Of a stretch of DNA of 64,000 nt, positions 56,376 through 64,000 are shown piece by piece. The notes under the pieces were generated by a model, which saw only the letters and a list, made by a program, of their open reading frames with translations, searched no databases and had not been told where the DNA came from. The DNA is from Comamonas sp. (GTDB taxonomy: Bacteria; Pseudomonadota; Gammaproteobacteria; Burkholderiales; Burkholderiaceae_C): assembly GCA_015478895.1 (NCBI GenBank), contig JADMKK010000033.1, positions 25,803 to 89,802 of the forward strand, written 5' to 3'. How positions within the stretch are numbered: position 1 is the stretch's first letter; each line of letters starts with the position of its first letter. The translations under genes were made by a program, and so were the position numbers.

Positions 56376-58055
56376 ATGCTAGCCACCACTGCCCGCACCC
56401 AGGTTAGAAAACCCAGCATTCCGACCCCGCGCACCGCCGCTGCCGCCAAGCACATGCCGCCGCCACCCAAGCTGCACCAGCCAGCCACTCGCCAGGTTGC
56501 AGCGACCTCTACGCCACTGCCACTGGTCGATCAAGAGTTCGTATTCCCTGACAACGAACTGCTGATGTCCACCACAGACCACACTGGTCGCATCACCCAC
56601 TGCAACTCCGCGTTTGTGCATGTCAGCGGCTACTCAATGGATGAATTGATGGGTCAGCCGCACAACATCGTGCGCCATCCTGATATGCCCGCCGAAGCGT
56701 TCAAAGACCTGTGGAGCACCATTGGTCACGCCCGCGCCTGGCAAGGCGTCGTGAAAAACCGCCGCAAAGATGGCCGCTATTACTGGGTACGCGCCTATGT
56801 CACCCCGATCCTGGAGCAAGGCAAGCCCATCGGTTATATGTCCGTGCGGGTCAAACCCAGTGAGGCCGAGGTACGGAGCGCCAAAGCCCTGTATGAGCGC
56901 TTTCAAAACGGCACGCTGGGCAACATGTATTTGCACGCTGGACGGGTACGTAAAAATGGCTGGAGAAACCAGCTGGGTAAACTGCAGCGCGCAGACTTCA
57001 CCCAGCGTTTGGCCTGCTTGCTGCTGCCAATTTTGGCGGTGTCTATTGCATTTCCCTTGCTGGGCTGGACGGCGCCGTGGCAAACCGGTATTCAAGCCGC
57101 GCTGTTGGCGTTGCTAAGCGGCTGGGCACTATACCGACAGCATCTGCGGATTACGGTGCCTTTTCGCGCGGCAGCCCATCTCTCGCGAGACATTGCGGGC
57201 TGCAAATTAGATGCCCCCATGCCGGATTATTTGGGCCGCCACCCCATGGGGTTTCTGCTGGAACGGCTCAAACAAGTCCATATCAATTTGCGTGCCGTGG
57301 TGGGCGATGCGCGGCACGAGATTGAGGGCTTTTCCATGATGTCCCGCAATCTGACACAAGGCGCAGCCAACCTTGCCCAGCGCACCGACCGTCAGGCCCA
57401 GGATCTTCAAGAAACTGCAGCCGCCATGGAAGAGTTTGCCGCCACGGTGGCCCAAGCGCAGCAGACCACCGAAGAAGTCAAAAACCACAGTGAAAACAGC
57501 GCACAGCTGGCAGTCGAGGGAGGCAAGGCCATGGAAGATGTGGGCGCCCAAGTGCAAAGCATGCATAAGTCTTCGCAGCAAATGGGGCAGATCATCTCCA
57601 CCATTGAAAGCATTGCTTTTCAAACCAATATCCTGGCCCTTAATGCAGCCGTAGAAGCAGCGCGCGCAGGCGAGCAAGGCAGAGGCTTTGCGGTGGTAGC
57701 GGGAGAGGTGCGCGCACTGGCCCAGCACAGCGCACAGGCGGCAGGAGAAATACGCCAGCTCATTGCCCAGTCCACGGAGCAAATGAACCAAAGCGCACGC
57801 CATATGGATCAGGCAAGTTACACCATTAGCCAGGCCGTCAACTCCGTCACCCAAGTGAGTGAATTGATCAGCAATGTCGTCACTGCGACGCGCGAGCAGA
57901 CCCTCGGCATATCGCAAGTCAACGATGCACTGAACGACTTGGACGCCGTTACGCAGGACAACGCGCGCTTGGCCGAAGAATCGGCCCACTCCGCACAAGC
58001 CATGGATGTCAACGCAGGCATCTTGCGCCGCACCCTGGAAGTGTTTCGCATGTAA
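56376..58055 (+). CDS. Methyl-accepting chemotaxis protein with N-terminal PAS domain (Aer-like)
   Basis: The 559-residue chemoreceptor begins with a Pro/Ala-rich stretch (1-50), then a PAS domain (about 55-160: [50 protein letters not shown] and the [14 protein letters not shown] segment). Hydrophobic membrane segments follow near 218-255, then the MCP signalling domain with the hairpin tip [40 protein letters not shown]. No large periplasmic domain is present, so it senses internally, as E. coli Aer does for redox. The ATG at 56376 follows GAAGGAA. Confidence 0.92.
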   Translation: MLATTARTQVRKPSIPTPRTAAAAKHMPPPPKLHQPATRQVAATSTPLPLVDQEFVFPDNELLMSTTDHTGRITHCNSAFVHVSGYSMDELMGQPHNIVRHPDMPAEAFKDLWSTIGHARAWQGVVKNRRKDGRYYWVRAYVTPILEQGKPIGYMSVRVKPSEAEVRSAKALYERFQNGTLGNMYLHAGRVRKNGWRNQLGKLQRADFTQRLACLLLPILAVSIAFPLLGWTAPWQTGIQAALLALLSGWALYRQHLRITVPFRAAAHLSRDIAGCKLDAPMPDYLGRHPMGFLLERLKQVHINLRAVVGDARHEIEGFSMMSRNLTQGAANLAQRTDRQAQDLQETAAAMEEFAATVAQAQQTTEEVKNHSENSAQLAVEGGKAMEDVGAQVQSMHKSSQQMGQIISTIESIAFQTNILALNAAVEAARAGEQGRGFAVVAGEVRALAQHSAQAAGEIRQLIAQSTEQMNQSARHMDQASYTISQAVNSVTQVSELISNVVTATREQTLGISQVNDALNDLDAVTQDNARLAEESAHSAQAMDVNAGILRRTLEVFRM

Positions 58056-58074
58056 CCCACACCTGGCCCACACT

Positions 58075-58101
58075 AAAAAAAGCTCCTTTCGGAGCTTTTT
58101 T
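58075..58101. terminator. Intrinsic terminator between the chemoreceptor and rsgA
   Basis: AAAAAAAGCTCC TTTC GGAGCTTTTTT is a perfect hairpin with A and T runs, serving convergent genes on both strands. Confidence 0.9.
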
Positions 58102-58126
58102 CTTCGGCGCAAGGCATGGACAGCGC

Positions 58127-59110
58127 TTAGTAATGGAACCTTTGGTTCAGCTCTTCGAAAAGTTCAGTGTAGATACGGTAGCGGTTAGGGTGAATGTAGT
58201 GCGGACTACCTTCGTTGCCCACCTCAGCCATCACAGCACAGCTGGGTTCATGCAAGTGCGTGCAGTTGTAGAACTTGCATTGATCGGCCAGCGCACCAAT
58301 GTCAGGCATGCACTTGGGCAAATCGGTCGCTTTGATGTGGTACAGGCCAAACTCTTGAAAACCGGGTGAGTCAATAATGGCCGTGGTGCGTGCCTCATCG
58401 ATCCAGTACCAACTGGTGGTGGTGGTCGTGTGCTTACCGGTATTGAGTACCCGTGAAATTTCGTTGGTGGCGGCTTGCGCACCCGGCACCAATAAATTAA
58501 TCAATGTGCTCTTGCCAACACCCGAAGGGCCAAGCACAAAGGTACGCTTGCCCGCAAACAGCGCCATCAGCGCCTCTTTTTGCTCGGGGTCTTCGCTGGT
58601 CAAGTTCAGTGGAATGATGGGATAGCGCTCGCTGCCGTCAGCCTTGAGGATGCCGCGATAAGCCTCTAAACGCTGCCATGCCAGCATGAAGTTTTCTTCC
58701 AGATCGAACTTGTTCAGCGCAATGATGGGTGTGATGCGTGCGTCTTCTGCGGCAATCAGGGCGCGTGCCAGTTGGCTCTCGGAGAACACAGGCTCGGCCG
58801 CAATGATGATCAGCACTTGGTCGAGGTTGGCCGCAAAGGTCTTGGTACGTATTTCGTCTTGGCGATACAAGAGGTTGCGGCGCTCCAGCACTTTTTCAAT
58901 CGTGCCCTCTTCGCCTTGTCCGGGGGGCGGAGCCTCCCACAGCACACGATCACCGACGACGGCTTGGCTTTTCTTGCCCCGAGGGTGGCAAATACGGCGC
59001 TCGCCATCATCCGTCTCGACGATGCAATGGCGACCATGGCTACCGACAATCAAGCCTTCGGTCGAGGCGGCTGCCGAAGCAACAGAGGATTTGCTGGGTC
59101 TGCGGCTCAT
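58127..59110 (-). CDS. rsgA: Ribosome small-subunit biogenesis GTPase
   Basis: RsgA is a circularly permuted GTPase that releases factors from maturing 30S subunits. The 327-residue product has an OB-fold N-terminus, then G4 NKFDLEE before G1 GPSGVGKSTL (the permuted order), G3 DSPGFQEFG, and the zinc-binding C-terminal motif CKFYNCTHLHEPSCAV. The start overlaps the stop of the M48 gene by four bases, and both genes are on the minus strand. Confidence 0.97.
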   Translation of the reverse strand: MSRRPSKSSVASAAASTEGLIVGSHGRHCIVETDDGERRICHPRGKKSQAVVGDRVLWEAPPPGQGEEGTIEKVLERRNLLYRQDEIRTKTFAANLDQVLIIIAAEPVFSESQLARALIAAEDARITPIIALNKFDLEENFMLAWQRLEAYRGILKADGSERYPIIPLNLTSEDPEQKEALMALFAGKRTFVLGPSGVGKSTLINLLVPGAQAATNEISRVLNTGKHTTTTTSWYWIDEARTTAIIDSPGFQEFGLYHIKATDLPKCMPDIGALADQCKFYNCTHLHEPSCAVMAEVGNEGSPHYIHPNRYRIYTELFEELNQRFHY

Positions 59111-60420
59111 GCGGCGCTTCCGGGATTAGAGATTACAGGCTGTGGCATACGGGCCAAACGCTCAACGGCTGGCGGGTGTGAATAGTAATAACGGGCATAA
59201 ACCGGATCAGGGGTCAACGTCGAAGCGTTGTCTTCATACATTTTGAGTAGTGCCCTTGCCAAGGCGCTGCCCTGGGCTTGCTGCATTGCGTAGGCATCAG
59301 CCTCAAATTCGTCACGACGCGAAAAATGGGCCATGACAGGTGAAATCCAGAAAGTAAACACAGGCAAAGCCAGCATAAACAGTAGCAGCGCCAACGCATC
59401 GTAGTAAGCAGACTGACCGAAGGCCATGGCCGCACTGGGCGTCACGCCAAGACCGGCATAAAACCAGCTTTGTTGGGACAACCACCCCAAGATGGCAAAA
59501 CCAACCAAACTGAGTACAAACATGCCAATCATGCGTTTGGTGATGTGTTTGTGCTTGAAGTGCCCCAATTCATGGGCCAGTACCGCTTCGACCTCCTCTG
59601 CATTCAACTGTTTGAGCAAGGTGTCATAGAACACTACGCGCTTGGATGCTCCAAAACCAGTGAAATACGCGTTGGCGTGCGCAGATCGGCGACTGCCATC
59701 CATTACGAATAAGCCTTTGGCGGCAAAGCCGCAGCGCTGCATGAGTGCAGTTACACGAGCTTTCAGCGATTCGTCAGCCAGCGGTTCGAACTTGTTAAAC
59801 AAGGGAGCAATAAAGGTGGGGAAGATCCACATCAGCAGCAGCTGAAAACCGGTCCAAATGCCCCAAGCCCACAGCCACCACAGGCTGCCTGCCGCCCCCA
59901 TGAACCACAAGATCACGCAAGCAATAGGCAGCCCAATGGCCACGGCCAGCAAAGTGGACTTGAGCAAATCTCCCAGCCAGATGCTGAACGTGCTTTTGTT
60001 AAACCCAAAGCGCGCTTCCAGAACAAAGGTCTGGTACAGCGAAAAAGGCAAATCCAGCACACCTGAAATCATGGCAAACGCCGCGAGCAAGAGCAATTGC
60101 TGGGCAATGCCCGGTGCAATGAATTGCAGCAGAACGGTGTGCAGCGCATCCAACCCACCCAACAACGTCCAGCCCAGCAAGATCACCGCACCCCAAGCCA
60201 TGTGAAACAGGCCAAAGCGGGCTTTAGCCAAGGTGTAGTCGGCCGCTTTTTGGTGGGCACTTAGTGCGATGTGTGCAGCAAAAGCTGCAGGCACTTCGTG
60301 ACGATGCTGGGCCACATGTCGCACTTGGCGCACGTTTAACCACAGTTGCACCAGCAGTTGAATAGCCAGAGCCATAGCAAAGGCCAGAGTCAGTTGCATC
60401 GAGGGGGAAAGATCATTCAT
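59107..60420 (-). CDS. M48-family membrane metalloprotease (Ste24-like)
   Basis: The 437-residue membrane protease has about six to seven hydrophobic segments and the zinc motif [10 protein letters not shown] (HExxH) near residue 285, with [11 protein letters not shown] downstream carrying the third zinc ligand. The layout matches the CAAX-prenyl-protease-like (Ste24) branch common in proteobacteria; substrates are unknown, likely membrane protein quality control. Alternative ATG starts lie at 60420 and 60429; the shorter was taken. It is divergent from orn with 38 bases between starts. Confidence 0.9.
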   Translation of the reverse strand: MNDLSPSMQLTLAFAMALAIQLLVQLWLNVRQVRHVAQHRHEVPAAFAAHIALSAHQKAADYTLAKARFGLFHMAWGAVILLGWTLLGGLDALHTVLLQFIAPGIAQQLLLLAAFAMISGVLDLPFSLYQTFVLEARFGFNKSTFSIWLGDLLKSTLLAVAIGLPIACVILWFMGAAGSLWWLWAWGIWTGFQLLLMWIFPTFIAPLFNKFEPLADESLKARVTALMQRCGFAAKGLFVMDGSRRSAHANAYFTGFGASKRVVFYDTLLKQLNAEEVEAVLAHELGHFKHKHITKRMIGMFVLSLVGFAILGWLSQQSWFYAGLGVTPSAAMAFGQSAYYDALALLLFMLALPVFTFWISPVMAHFSRRDEFEADAYAMQQAQGSALARALLKMYEDNASTLTPDPVYARYYYSHPPAVERLARMPQPVISNPGSAA

Positions 60421-60458
60421 TGTCGGCATTGGGCGCGAGTGTAGGCGACAATTTAAGG

Positions 60459-61061
60459 ATGTCTCTAGCCCCTTCTTCTGAAACCCCTGTGTTGCCAAAG
60501 TCTGACTTCAATCTGGTCTGGCTCGATTGCGAAATGACAGGTTTGAATCCTGATCACGACCGCATTATTGAGATCGCTGTCGTCATCACCAATGCCAATC
60601 TCAATACGCGGGTAGAGGGCCCGGTGTTTGCCATTCACCAAAGCGACGAACTGCTCAATGGCATGGATGCCTGGAATAAAGGCACCCATGGTCGCAGTGG
60701 ACTGATCGAGCGGGTGAAAATTTCTGAAGTCACTGAGGCGCAGGCCGAGGCGCAATTGATTGTATTTCTGCAAAAGTATGTACCGAAGGGGAAAGTGCCG
60801 CTATGCGGAAACAGCATTGGGCAAGATCGCCGTTTTCTGGCGCGTTACATGCCCAAACTAGAAGCATATTTGCATTACCGTAACGTGGATGTGAGCACAC
60901 TCAAAGAATTGGCCCGGCGCTGGAAGCCCGAGGTAGTGACTAGCTTCAAAAAGGCGCAGCGCCACACAGCGCTGGCCGATGTGCTGGAATCTATTGATGA
61001 ATTGCAACACTACCGTACACATTTTTTAGCTGGTCCAATAGCTGAATCCACTCAGGCTTAA
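60459..61061 (+). CDS. orn: Oligoribonuclease
   Basis: Orn degrades 2-5 nt RNAs, including pGpG, to mononucleotides. The 200-residue DEDDh exonuclease has [22 protein letters not shown] (first Asp and Glu), the second Asp in [11 protein letters not shown], and [17 protein letters not shown] with the catalytic His and last Asp. The ATG at 60459 was chosen; an in-frame ATG at 60420 overlaps the divergent gene. The product is slightly longer than E. coli Orn (181) through N- and C-terminal tails. Confidence 0.96.
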   Translation: MSLAPSSETPVLPKSDFNLVWLDCEMTGLNPDHDRIIEIAVVITNANLNTRVEGPVFAIHQSDELLNGMDAWNKGTHGRSGLIERVKISEVTEAQAEAQLIVFLQKYVPKGKVPLCGNSIGQDRRFLARYMPKLEAYLHYRNVDVSTLKELARRWKPEVVTSFKKAQRHTALADVLESIDELQHYRTHFLAGPIAESTQA

Positions 61062-61444
61062 GTGATTCGCAGTGCATGTGCATGCAGCGCTGAATGTGTT
61101 TTCTGCAAGGCTGCATTAGCCTTGACTGCAGGTCAGCTCATAGAAGTTGACTGGTATTGGCCTTGCAGTTCAGCAGAAAAATCCAGAACGTGTGATAATT
61201 GCGGTCTTGCACGTTTCAAGCCATTAACGCTTGCGTAGCGATGCAACAATTGTGCATCTCCCATCACTCACAGGGCCCCGCCACCTGCCGCAACGATAAC
61301 CATCTTGGTTGTCCCGCGGTGTAGCAACGAATGCCCACCAGCTTCCCCAATGCGCGGCCGCTGGAATCGTTTGACGGTTGATGTTTCCATAACCGTCAAA
61401 AAAGCGATGCCCGCTTTGCTGGGCCGCTTTTCGCGTGAGAAAAC
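61062..61444. other. Upstream region and long leader of the DEAD-box helicase gene
   Basis: No protein gene is supported. It holds an extended -10-like TGTGATAAT (61189-61197) with a poor -35, leaving a leader of about 240 bases. Within it are a perfect 9-bp hairpin TTGACGGTT / AACCGTCAA (61371-61379 and 61391-61399) followed by AAAA, and a second stem (about 61398-61431, AAAAGC..GCCC / GGGC..GCTTTT) ending in a short T run just before the start codon. These could attenuate or cold-regulate the helicase. Confidence 0.45.
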
Positions 61445-63433
61445 ATGAACAACTCTTTGAATGAGCAGGGCCAACTGGCCACTGCAGATACTGCTTTGGA
61501 CGCTTCCACTTTGAATGTTGCTGCTGAGGCAGCTCCTGAAATTATTGAATCTATCGACACCGCTGCTGAAACTGAGCAAGAGGCTGCTGAAGTACTGCCC
61601 AATGGCTTTGTCAAGCTGGGCCTGGCACCTGAATTGGTGCAAGCTGTAGCGGATCTGGGTTACACCCAGCCTACCGCAGTGCAACTGAAGGCCATTCCTT
61701 TGGCCATGGGCGAAGGCGCTGACGAAAACGGCTACATCGACCTGCTGGTGTCCAGCCAAACTGGTTCCGGCAAGACAGCTGCTTTCTTGCTGCCTGTGCT
61801 CAATACCATCTTGCAACAGCGCGCCGCTGCAGAAGAAGAAGCCAAGGCTGATTTTGATCGCCAGTGCGCAGAAGCTGCTGCCAACGGTGAGCCTCTGCCC
61901 AAGCGCGCCAAGCGCAAAGATCCCACTAACGCTCGCAACTTCAAGGCAGCCGTTCCCGGTGCTTTGATCTTGTGCCCCACCCGTGAATTGGCCCAGCAAG
62001 TAGCGCACGACGCGATTGAGTTGGTCAAACACTGCCGCGGTCTGCGCGTAGCCAACGTGGTGGGTGGCATTCCTTACCAACTGCAAATTGCCAAGCTGCA
62101 AAACGCTGACTTGGTTGTGGCGACACCTGGCCGATTGCTGGATCTGCAGCGCTCCATGCAAATCAAGCTGGACAAGGTTCAGTTCTTGGTGGTCGACGAA
62201 GCCGACCGTATGCTGGATCTGGGCTTCTCGGACGACTTGGCTGAAGTCAATCAAATGACATCGCAGCGCAAGCAAACCATGATGTTCAGCGCCACGTTCG
62301 CTCCCCGCGTACAGCAGTTGGCCATGCGTGTGATGCACGACAATGGCGCTGGCGTGAAGAAAATCACGGTGGACACACCCCAAGAAAAGCACAACAACAT
62401 CAAGCAAGTCTTGTTCTGGGCGGATAACGCACAGCACAAGCGCAAGATGCTGGATCACTGGTTGCGTGACGAATCCATCAACCAAGCCATCGTGTTTGCC
62501 TCCACCCAAGTGGAATGCGACGGTTTGGCCAATGACTTGCACGAGGCTGGCTTCTCCGCTGCCGCCTTGCACGGCGCGCTGAGCCAAGGCCTGCGTACCC
62601 GCCGCCTGATGGCGCTGCGCAATGGCCAGATCCAAATTTTGGTGGCAACCGACGTGGCTGCCCGTGGCATTGACGTGCCTACGATCACCCACGTGTTCAA
62701 CTACGGCTTGCCCATGAAGGCCGAAGACTACACCCACCGTATCGGTCGTACCGGTCGCGCTGGTCGTAGCGGTATTGCTGTGACTTTCGGTGAAATCCGT
62801 GACCGTCGCCGCATTTTCGACATCGAAGCTTACACACGCCAGCAATTCACTGCAGAAGTGATTCCTGGCCTGGAACCCCAACAGCGCTTCCCTGCAGCCG
62901 GCGAGCGTGATGGCCGTCGTGGTGGTGGCGGCGGTGGTGCAGGCCGTAGCTTTGGCGGTGGCAACAGCCGTGGCGGCTTCAGTGGTGGTCAACGCCGCGA
63001 AGGCGGCTTCGGCGGCGGCGATCGCCCTCGCTTCGGCGCTGGTGAACAACGTCCTGCTGGCGCCGGTTTTGGCGGCGGTGATCGTGACCGTGGTGGTTTC
63101 GGTGGCGGCCAGCGCCGTGAAGGCGGTTTTGCTGGTGGTGCAGATCGCAAGCCTGCTTTTGCTGATCGCGGCGCTGACCGTGGTGGCTTTGGTGGTGGCG
63201 ATCGCAAGCCAGCATTTGCTGACCGTGGTGATCGCGGAGGCTTCGGCGGTGATCGCCCTCGCTTTGGCGGTGGTGAGCAGCGTCCTGCAGCCGGTGGCTT
63301 TGGTGGCGGTGATCGCGACCGTGGCAGCTTCGGTGGCGGCCAACGTCGTGAAGGCAAGTCCTTCGGTGGCGGTGCTCGCGATGACCGTGGCGGCTTCGGC
63401 GGTGGTCGCAAGACTTTCTCCCGCGACCGTTAA
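61445..63433 (+). CDS. rhlE: DEAD-box RNA helicase with Gly/Arg-rich C-terminal repeats (RhlE-like)
   Basis: The 662-residue helicase has an acidic N-terminal extension, then the Q motif (GYTQPTAVQLKAIPLA), SQTGSGKT (motif I), PTRELAQQ, TPGRLLD, DEADRML (motif II), SAT (III), and HRIGRTGRAGRSGIA (VI). A charged insert with PKRAKRKDP separates motifs I and Ia. The C-terminal 170 residues repeat GGFGGGDR, RPRFGGGEQRP and KPAFADRG units, an RGG-like RNA-binding tail. The RhlE assignment rests on the overall layout; RhlE-type helicases act in RNA decay and ribosome assembly. The long leader suggests regulated expression. Confidence 0.9.
   Translation: MNNSLNEQGQLATADTALDASTLNVAAEAAPEIIESIDTAAETEQEAAEVLPNGFVKLGLAPELVQAVADLGYTQPTAVQLKAIPLAMGEGADENGYIDLLVSSQTGSGKTAAFLLPVLNTILQQRAAAEEEAKADFDRQCAEAAANGEPLPKRAKRKDPTNARNFKAAVPGALILCPTRELAQQVAHDAIELVKHCRGLRVANVVGGIPYQLQIAKLQNADLVVATPGRLLDLQRSMQIKLDKVQFLVVDEADRMLDLGFSDDLAEVNQMTSQRKQTMMFSATFAPRVQQLAMRVMHDNGAGVKKITVDTPQEKHNNIKQVLFWADNAQHKRKMLDHWLRDESINQAIVFASTQVECDGLANDLHEAGFSAAALHGALSQGLRTRRLMALRNGQIQILVATDVAARGIDVPTITHVFNYGLPMKAEDYTHRIGRTGRAGRSGIAVTFGEIRDRRRIFDIEAYTRQQFTAEVIPGLEPQQRFPAAGERDGRRGGGGGGAGRSFGGGNSRGGFSGGQRREGGFGGGDRPRFGAGEQRPAGAGFGGGDRDRGGFGGGQRREGGFAGGADRKPAFADRGADRGGFGGGDRKPAFADRGDRGGFGGDRPRFGGGEQRPAAGGFGGGDRDRGSFGGGQRREGKSFGGGARDDRGGFGGGRKTFSRDR
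62920..63420 (+). repeat. Gly/Arg-rich coding repeat array in the helicase tail
   Basis: Imperfect tandem repeats of GGTGGCTTCGGCGGTGGC-like units encode GGFGGG(D/Q)R motifs. The repetition at DNA level may allow repeat-number variation between strains. Confidence 0.75.
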
Positions 63434-63473
63434 TGCGGATCAGGTAGCGCACCGCGCTGCCTTGACGACCCTA

Positions 63474-63503
63474 TAAAAAAACCGGCTTTTGGCCGGTTTT
63501 TTT
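63474..63503 (+). terminator. Intrinsic terminator after the helicase gene
   Basis: AAAAAAACCGGC TTTT GGCCGGTTTTTTT: a strong stem with long A and T runs. Confidence 0.9.
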
Positions 63504-63544
63504 ATGCCTGTCTCTGGGATATTGGCTGGGGCTGGATTGCAAAA

Positions 63545-63632
63545 ATAGAAGCTGCTTGCCCAGTGCCTGCAAGGAATCCGGATTCTTTTGATGCTGAAGT
63601 ACGCAATAGACATGGGCAGCAAGCTATGAAAT
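63545..63632. repeat. Long-form palindromic intergenic repeat
   Basis: Arms AGCTGCTTGCCCA (63550-63562) and TGGGCAGCAAGCT (63613-63625) enclose an inner perfect palindrome GAATCCGGATTC (63574-63585). It lies between the helicase and the tRNA cluster. Confidence 0.7.
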
Positions 63633-63650
63633 TCGCAAAGCGCAGGCAAC

Positions 63651-63684
63651 AAAAAACCCGCCTTGTTGCCAAGACGGGTTTTTG
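63651..63684 (-). terminator. Terminator of the tRNA-Lys cluster
   Basis: On the minus strand AAAAACCCG...CGGGTTTTTT follows the tRNA genes directly. Confidence 0.85.
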
Positions 63685-63687
63685 ATT

Positions 63688-63763
63688 TGGTGGGCCCTGA
63701 GTGATTCGAACACTCGACCAACGGATTAAGAGTCCGCTGCTCTACCAACTGAGCTAAGAGCCC
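63688..63763 (-). tRNA. tRNA-Lys(CTT)
   Basis: A 76-base cloverleaf on the minus strand, from GGGCTCT (acceptor) to the encoded CCA. The anticodon loop CTCTTAA gives anticodon CTT. TTCGAAT marks the T loop. It is the last of the tandem copies in transcription order. Confidence 0.97.
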
Positions 63764-63810
63764 TTCTGTAATCAGAAGGATCATTGCGCGCGGCAATGAA
63801 AGAAAAATTT

Positions 63811-63886
63811 TGGTGGGCCCTGAGTGATTCGAACACTCGACCAACGGATTAAGAGTCCGCTGCTCTACCAACTGAGCTAAGAGCCC
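63811..63886 (-). tRNA. tRNA-Lys(CTT), second tandem copy
   Basis: Identical over its full 76 bases to the copy at 63688, separated from it by a 47-base spacer with a small hairpin (CCTTCTG..CAGAAGG). Confidence 0.97.
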
Positions 63887-63945
63887 TTCAGAGTTTTCTG
63901 AAGTACTGACCTGTTGCAAATTGCAGCAACAAATCAGCTAAAAAG

Positions 63946-64000
63946 TGGTGGGCCCTGAGTGATTCGAACACTCGACCAACGGATTAAGAGTCCGCTGCTC
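63946..64000 (-). tRNA. tRNA-Lys(CTT), third tandem copy, cut by window edge
   Basis: The 3' 55 bases (including the encoded CCA, T arm and anticodon arm) match the other two copies exactly; the 5' part lies beyond the window. Confidence 0.95.

Noticed and set aside
61268..63343. Long open frame antisense to the helicase gene (691 codons, minus strand)
   Set aside because: It arises from the repetitive Gly/Arg-rich and GC-biased coding strand. Its product is low complexity, rich in Ala/Thr/Gln/His, with no recognisable motif, and the plus-strand helicase carries all DEAD-box motifs.
1..64000. Mobile elements, prophage or CRISPR arrays
   Set aside because: No transposase, integrase other than the housekeeping xerC, phage structural gene, or regularly spaced direct repeat was found. 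The short palindromes are dispersed and not arrayed with spacers.

Overview
The window is a stretch of ordinary, gene-dense chromosome from a betaproteobacterium. It is most likely a member of the Comamonadaceae (Burkholderiales). The evidence is the complete division and cell-wall (dcw) cluster, the rnb-like/tonB/aroE/mtgA block, a Bug-type solute-binding protein, a DksA with only one of the four zinc-finger cysteines, the high GC content, and many short palindromic intergenic repeats with AAGGGC/GCCCTT arms. I see no phage, transposon or CRISPR array. This placement is inference from gene content, not a database match.

Layout. 1-3.0 kb (minus): accC (cut by the window edge), accB, a TlpA-type thioredoxin and an unknown protein. 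3.3-4.7 kb (plus): mpl, peptidoglycan recycling. 4.7-9.5 kb (minus): a small unknown protein, a DAHP synthase behind a leader-peptide attenuator, tldD and rodA. 9.5-15.6 kb (plus): yqiA-like esterase, an RNase II-family protein, tonB, aroE, mtgA and ruvC. 15.7-16.5 kb (minus): a RcnB-like protein and a 60-residue membrane protein. 16.6-35.3 kb (minus): lpxC, ftsZ, ftsA, ftsQ, ddl, murC, murG, ftsW, murD, mraY, murF, murE, ftsI, ftsL, rsmH and mraZ (listed by coordinate; transcription starts at mraZ). Most junctions here overlap by 1-10 bases. 35.6-45.8 kb (minus): hslU, hslV, dksA, a COG0523 metal chaperone, an EAL/GGDEF protein, xerC, a DUF484 protein, dapF and a DsbA-fold isomerase. 45.8-47.3 kb (plus): an FAD monooxygenase. 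47.5-51.2 kb: a YSC84/SYLF lipoprotein, DoxX, an S4/pseudouridine-synthase homologue and a Nudix-metallo-beta-lactamase fusion. 51.4-58.1 kb: a Bug protein, the RNase P RNA (rnpB, minus), a 56-residue membrane protein, cysK, an ABC exporter and a PAS-containing chemoreceptor. 58.1-63.4 kb: rsgA and an M48 protease (minus), then orn and an RhlE-type helicase (plus). The right edge carries at least three identical tandem tRNA-Lys(CTT) genes on the minus strand.

Functionally the window is dominated by envelope growth: the dcw operon, rodA, mtgA, mpl, dapF and lpxC. It also holds aromatic amino acid supply (DAHP synthase, aroE), RNA turnover (rnpB, orn, the RNase II homologue, the helicase) and proteostasis (hslUV, tldD, M48).

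The most striking regulatory element is upstream of the DAHP synthase. An 18-codon leader peptide with seven consecutive aromatic residues (F-Y-F-Y-F-W-F) is followed by mutually exclusive hairpins and an intrinsic terminator, the layout of a classical transcription attenuator. Other points of interest are copies of the palindromic repeat that appear to have been absorbed into coding sequence (most clearly an unusual MurD N-terminal extension), a 10-bp periodic candidate MraZ box, a pseudouridine-synthase homologue without the catalytic aspartate, and a Cys-poor DksA beside a COG0523 metal chaperone.
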